Source: Hyalella azteca
Lineage: Eukaryota > Arthropoda > Malacostraca > Amphipoda > Hyalellidae
Length of the DNA stretch: 64,000 nt
Assembly (NCBI RefSeq): GCF_000764305.2
Contig: NW_025932024.1
Coordinates: forward strand, 16,553 to 80,552
Direction: 5' to 3'
Part shown: positions 61,877 through 64,000 of the stretch, piece after piece
How positions within the stretch are numbered: the stretch's first letter is position 1
How the letters are laid out: the number at the start of each line of letters is the position of its first letter
Position numbers and translations under genes: made by a program
The notes under the pieces: generated by a model
Seen by the model: the letters and a program-made list of their open reading frames with translations, nothing else
Databases searched by the model: none
Told to the model about the DNA's origin: nothing

Positions 61877-63604
61877 ATGGCATCAGTGAAGGCATCCCTG
61901 GCGTGCGTCCTGCTGTTCGCCGCTGTGGCTTACGCCGCGTTTCCCCAGCATCAGGAGGTGTAACTTTTTTATTTTGACTTTAATCAAAGTAATATTTATG
62001 TCTTATTAACACTTTAACTTATGGCAAGTAAATTTTCTTCCAAAGCGAGGGTATAAAATCAATGGATTGAGTAGTGGATTAATAGTACTGATGTTCTACT
62101 TTGATATTTCACTATTTATATGAATTAATTTCGATTATATCCATAATCCGTCATAACTGGTCGCTTTCCAGGCCGCGGCCCAGCACGAGAAGGCTGAATT
62201 TGCTGTCGCCGACGTAGCTCGGACTGACGGTGCTGAGGTTGCAGACACTGAGGCTGGTGAGTAGAATAACTGCATTAAACCAGCCTCGTGTTCCCACTCC
62301 AATCAAAGTTTTGAGTGAAAAAAATCTATTTTGTCAGAGTAAACTGTGTCTGGGAATTAATTTTCTCCCTTACAAAGAGTCAGAGATAGTACGAGTACAC
62401 AACATCGATACGAGTTATTTCCCAGTGGAAAAATTAGATCAATACTGAAGAGAAATCTTTTGATACCATATTTATTAGAGCGATACATGTATCTTCATAT
62501 TGGCAAATTCAATCATAAAGTGATAAGCATGAATTTCAACAATAAACTTTAAGAAGCGTTGAGCCCGCAAGGAGATTGAACGATTTCTCCACAAAATTGA
62601 ATGCGATTGGTCAGCGTTATGCCATCACAATCTTAGCTGCTCACTGATGAAGCGTTATGTTATCATTCTAGAAATAATTTTCATGTAACAAACTATTACC
62701 ATGTACTAGCTATAATGTATGTAATGTGTACTTCATATTCATAAGGGAACTTTGATTCCTAATTTTGCGGACTACGTAAATAACGGTTTATCGTTAAAAG
62801 TTTATTTAATACTATAGATCAAGATAGACTTATTACAAATAACTATCAGGTAATTGAAATATAATATGATGGCTTCGTGTAGGAAGAATCATTATATAAT
62901 ATCAAGTAACTTTCCTTTCATCATTTCAGAAGCAAAATGGATTAATTGTTACCCGGGCTGGTCATGTTACTCCGGGGTAAGTGACCTTCATTTGATTCAA
63001 TTGAGAATATTGAAACATCATCAAAGCAAGTACTTGCTACATTTAATGACTTACTATAGCGTAATACTATTAATTGAGCAATTAGAAATAACATAATCAC
63101 AGTAACTTCTGAACGGCGCTTCCATGTTGTGGTTTTATTCCTCGGCTATAAGATTGGCTGCAATGCCCGCGGTATCGTCAGCGCTGGATGTCCCATACTC
63201 CTCGACTTATTTTTAATATTTCCGTGAATCTCGAAATTGACAATCAACTTTGAAAAAATATAATGGTCTAAGCAGGAATTGAGTCTCATGCAGCTACACT
63301 GTGCACGCTAAATTATTTTAGACCATTTTGATAGACCATTTTTAGACCAGTGAACCGGTTTTCTGAATAGACATTCGTGTACTGATGTAACATATATCCC
63401 GTAGGGATGCCTCGAATAATGACACATTATAATATGATTGCATGACAATGAAATCATTTTCTACGATATAGCAATGAATGAATTCATTATTTGCAGTGGG
63501 GAACGTGGGACTACTACTGCTACTACTGGGAGTTTACTGCTTACACGTGCTATTCCTACTACTACGGTACCTTGCGCTGCTGCGTTCCTTATTACTTAGG
63601 ATAG
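61877..63604 (+). CDS. Secreted Cys/Tyr-rich peptide precursor, copy 2
   Basis: Exons 61877-61957, 62172-62256, 62930-62976, 63497-63604: 106 residues. Signal peptide identical to copy 1, and propiece differing by one residue (ARTDG for ARADG). The mature part differs strongly: EAKWINCYPGWSCYSG, then WGTWDYYCYYWEFTAYTCYS and YYYGTLRCCVPYYLG. Six Cys, spacing C-x5-C-x10-C-x9-C-x9-CC, so the CC pair and one further Cys of copy 1 exon 3 are replaced. The shared framework is GTWD, YCY, CYS, LRCCVPY. About 12 Tyr and 4 Trp lie in the mature 50 residues. Likely an immune effector peptide by layout, unproven. Confidence 0.85.
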
Positions 63605-63767
63605 CGGACTATTACTGCGATACACGGGAAGTTTTTGGTCCTGGTAAATACTACGTTGTCCTAGTAACTAGCTAGTTCTTGGTCCTGGTAACTACTTCGT
63701 CGTCGTGGTAACTAGCTAGTTCTTGGTCCTGGTAGCTAGCAAGTCTGTACATGGCTTGTTCAATAAA
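63605..63767 (+). repeat. 3' UTR minisatellite and poly(A) signal, copy 2
   Basis: Three or so units with agctagttcttggtcctggta, ending at AATAAA (63762-63767). The gcttgttcaataaatatta segment is identical to copy 1. Confidence 0.8.
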
Positions 63768-64000
63768 TATTAGTGTCGCCGGTGTACCGCTCACTGCTGC
63801 ACATCGACTCATTTCCGGGCTATTTTCTTCGAAATGATATTCTCTGATGTGTCTTCATGAAAAAACGCATTAAAAAGCAACTTGCATTGTGTTTTATTGT
63901 CTTATTTCAACGTTCCAATTGCCATCCGTGAAGACTTTGAGATTCCTGAAATCCTGTGCATACGTATGTTGATAAGAAAGCAAGCTAAAATGTTCATTTC

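Larger units (their letters stand above)
61010..64000 (+). repeat. Segmental duplication, right copy
   Basis: Direct counterpart of 50870-53970, running to the window end. Gene order, exon sizes and 3' UTR repeat class are the same. Confidence 0.9.

Overview
This is a window of AT-rich eukaryotic nuclear DNA with short coding exons, GT-AG introns and dense transposable-element debris. The content points to an arthropod, most likely a crustacean: a selenocysteine-containing SELENOF (a gene type many insects have lost), arthropod-like repeats and a pair of secreted Cys/Tyr-rich peptide genes. The species cannot be named from sequence alone. I found no bacterial operons, CRISPR arrays or rRNA genes. 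The only tRNA-like sequences are SINE heads.

Layout. (1) 393-12759, minus: ALDH4A1 (mitochondrial delta-1-pyrroline-5-carboxylate dehydrogenase), exons 1-10 with the last coding part off the left edge. Its 121-nt exon 4 exists twice inside a 539-bp tandem duplication. (2) 13.95-14.73 kb: LINE 3' end interrupted by an assembly gap and a hAT-like end. (3) 16348-19768, minus: two-exon gene for a secreted protein with a very long low-complexity region and one C-terminal Ig domain. (4) 20824-32957, plus: AHSA1 (Hsp90 ATPase activator), nine exons. Intron 1 carries a nested DNA-transposon complex, and intron 5 a hAT-type element with a perfect 8-bp target duplication and a fold-back mariner inside it. 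(5) 36813-40877, minus: GET4 (tail-anchored protein targeting), eight exons, convergent with AHSA1. (6) 41.4-46.2 kb: a second DNA-transposon complex related to the one in AHSA1 intron 1, then a LINE with a gap. (7) 47626-49923, plus: SELENOF, five exons, with an in-frame UGA (Cys-Gly-Sec) and a recognisable type II SECIS hairpin in the 3' UTR. (8) 50.9-54.0 kb and 61.0-64.0 kb, plus: two copies of a ~3-kb duplication, each holding a four-exon gene for a signal peptide, acidic propiece and Cys/Tyr-rich mature peptide. Between them lie LINE, Ty3/gypsy, inverted-repeat and tandem-repeat sequences.

The housekeeping genes do not form one pathway, although AHSA1, GET4 and SELENOF all serve protein folding or targeting. 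The most novel item is the paired Cys/Tyr-rich peptide family: its leader, propiece and intron 1 are almost identical between copies, while the mature-peptide exons differ strongly and even differ in cysteine number. Also notable are the duplicated, frame-constrained ALDH4A1 exon, the SELENOF Sec/SECIS pair, and a tRNA-derived SINE that shares its 3' tail with the local LINE family.
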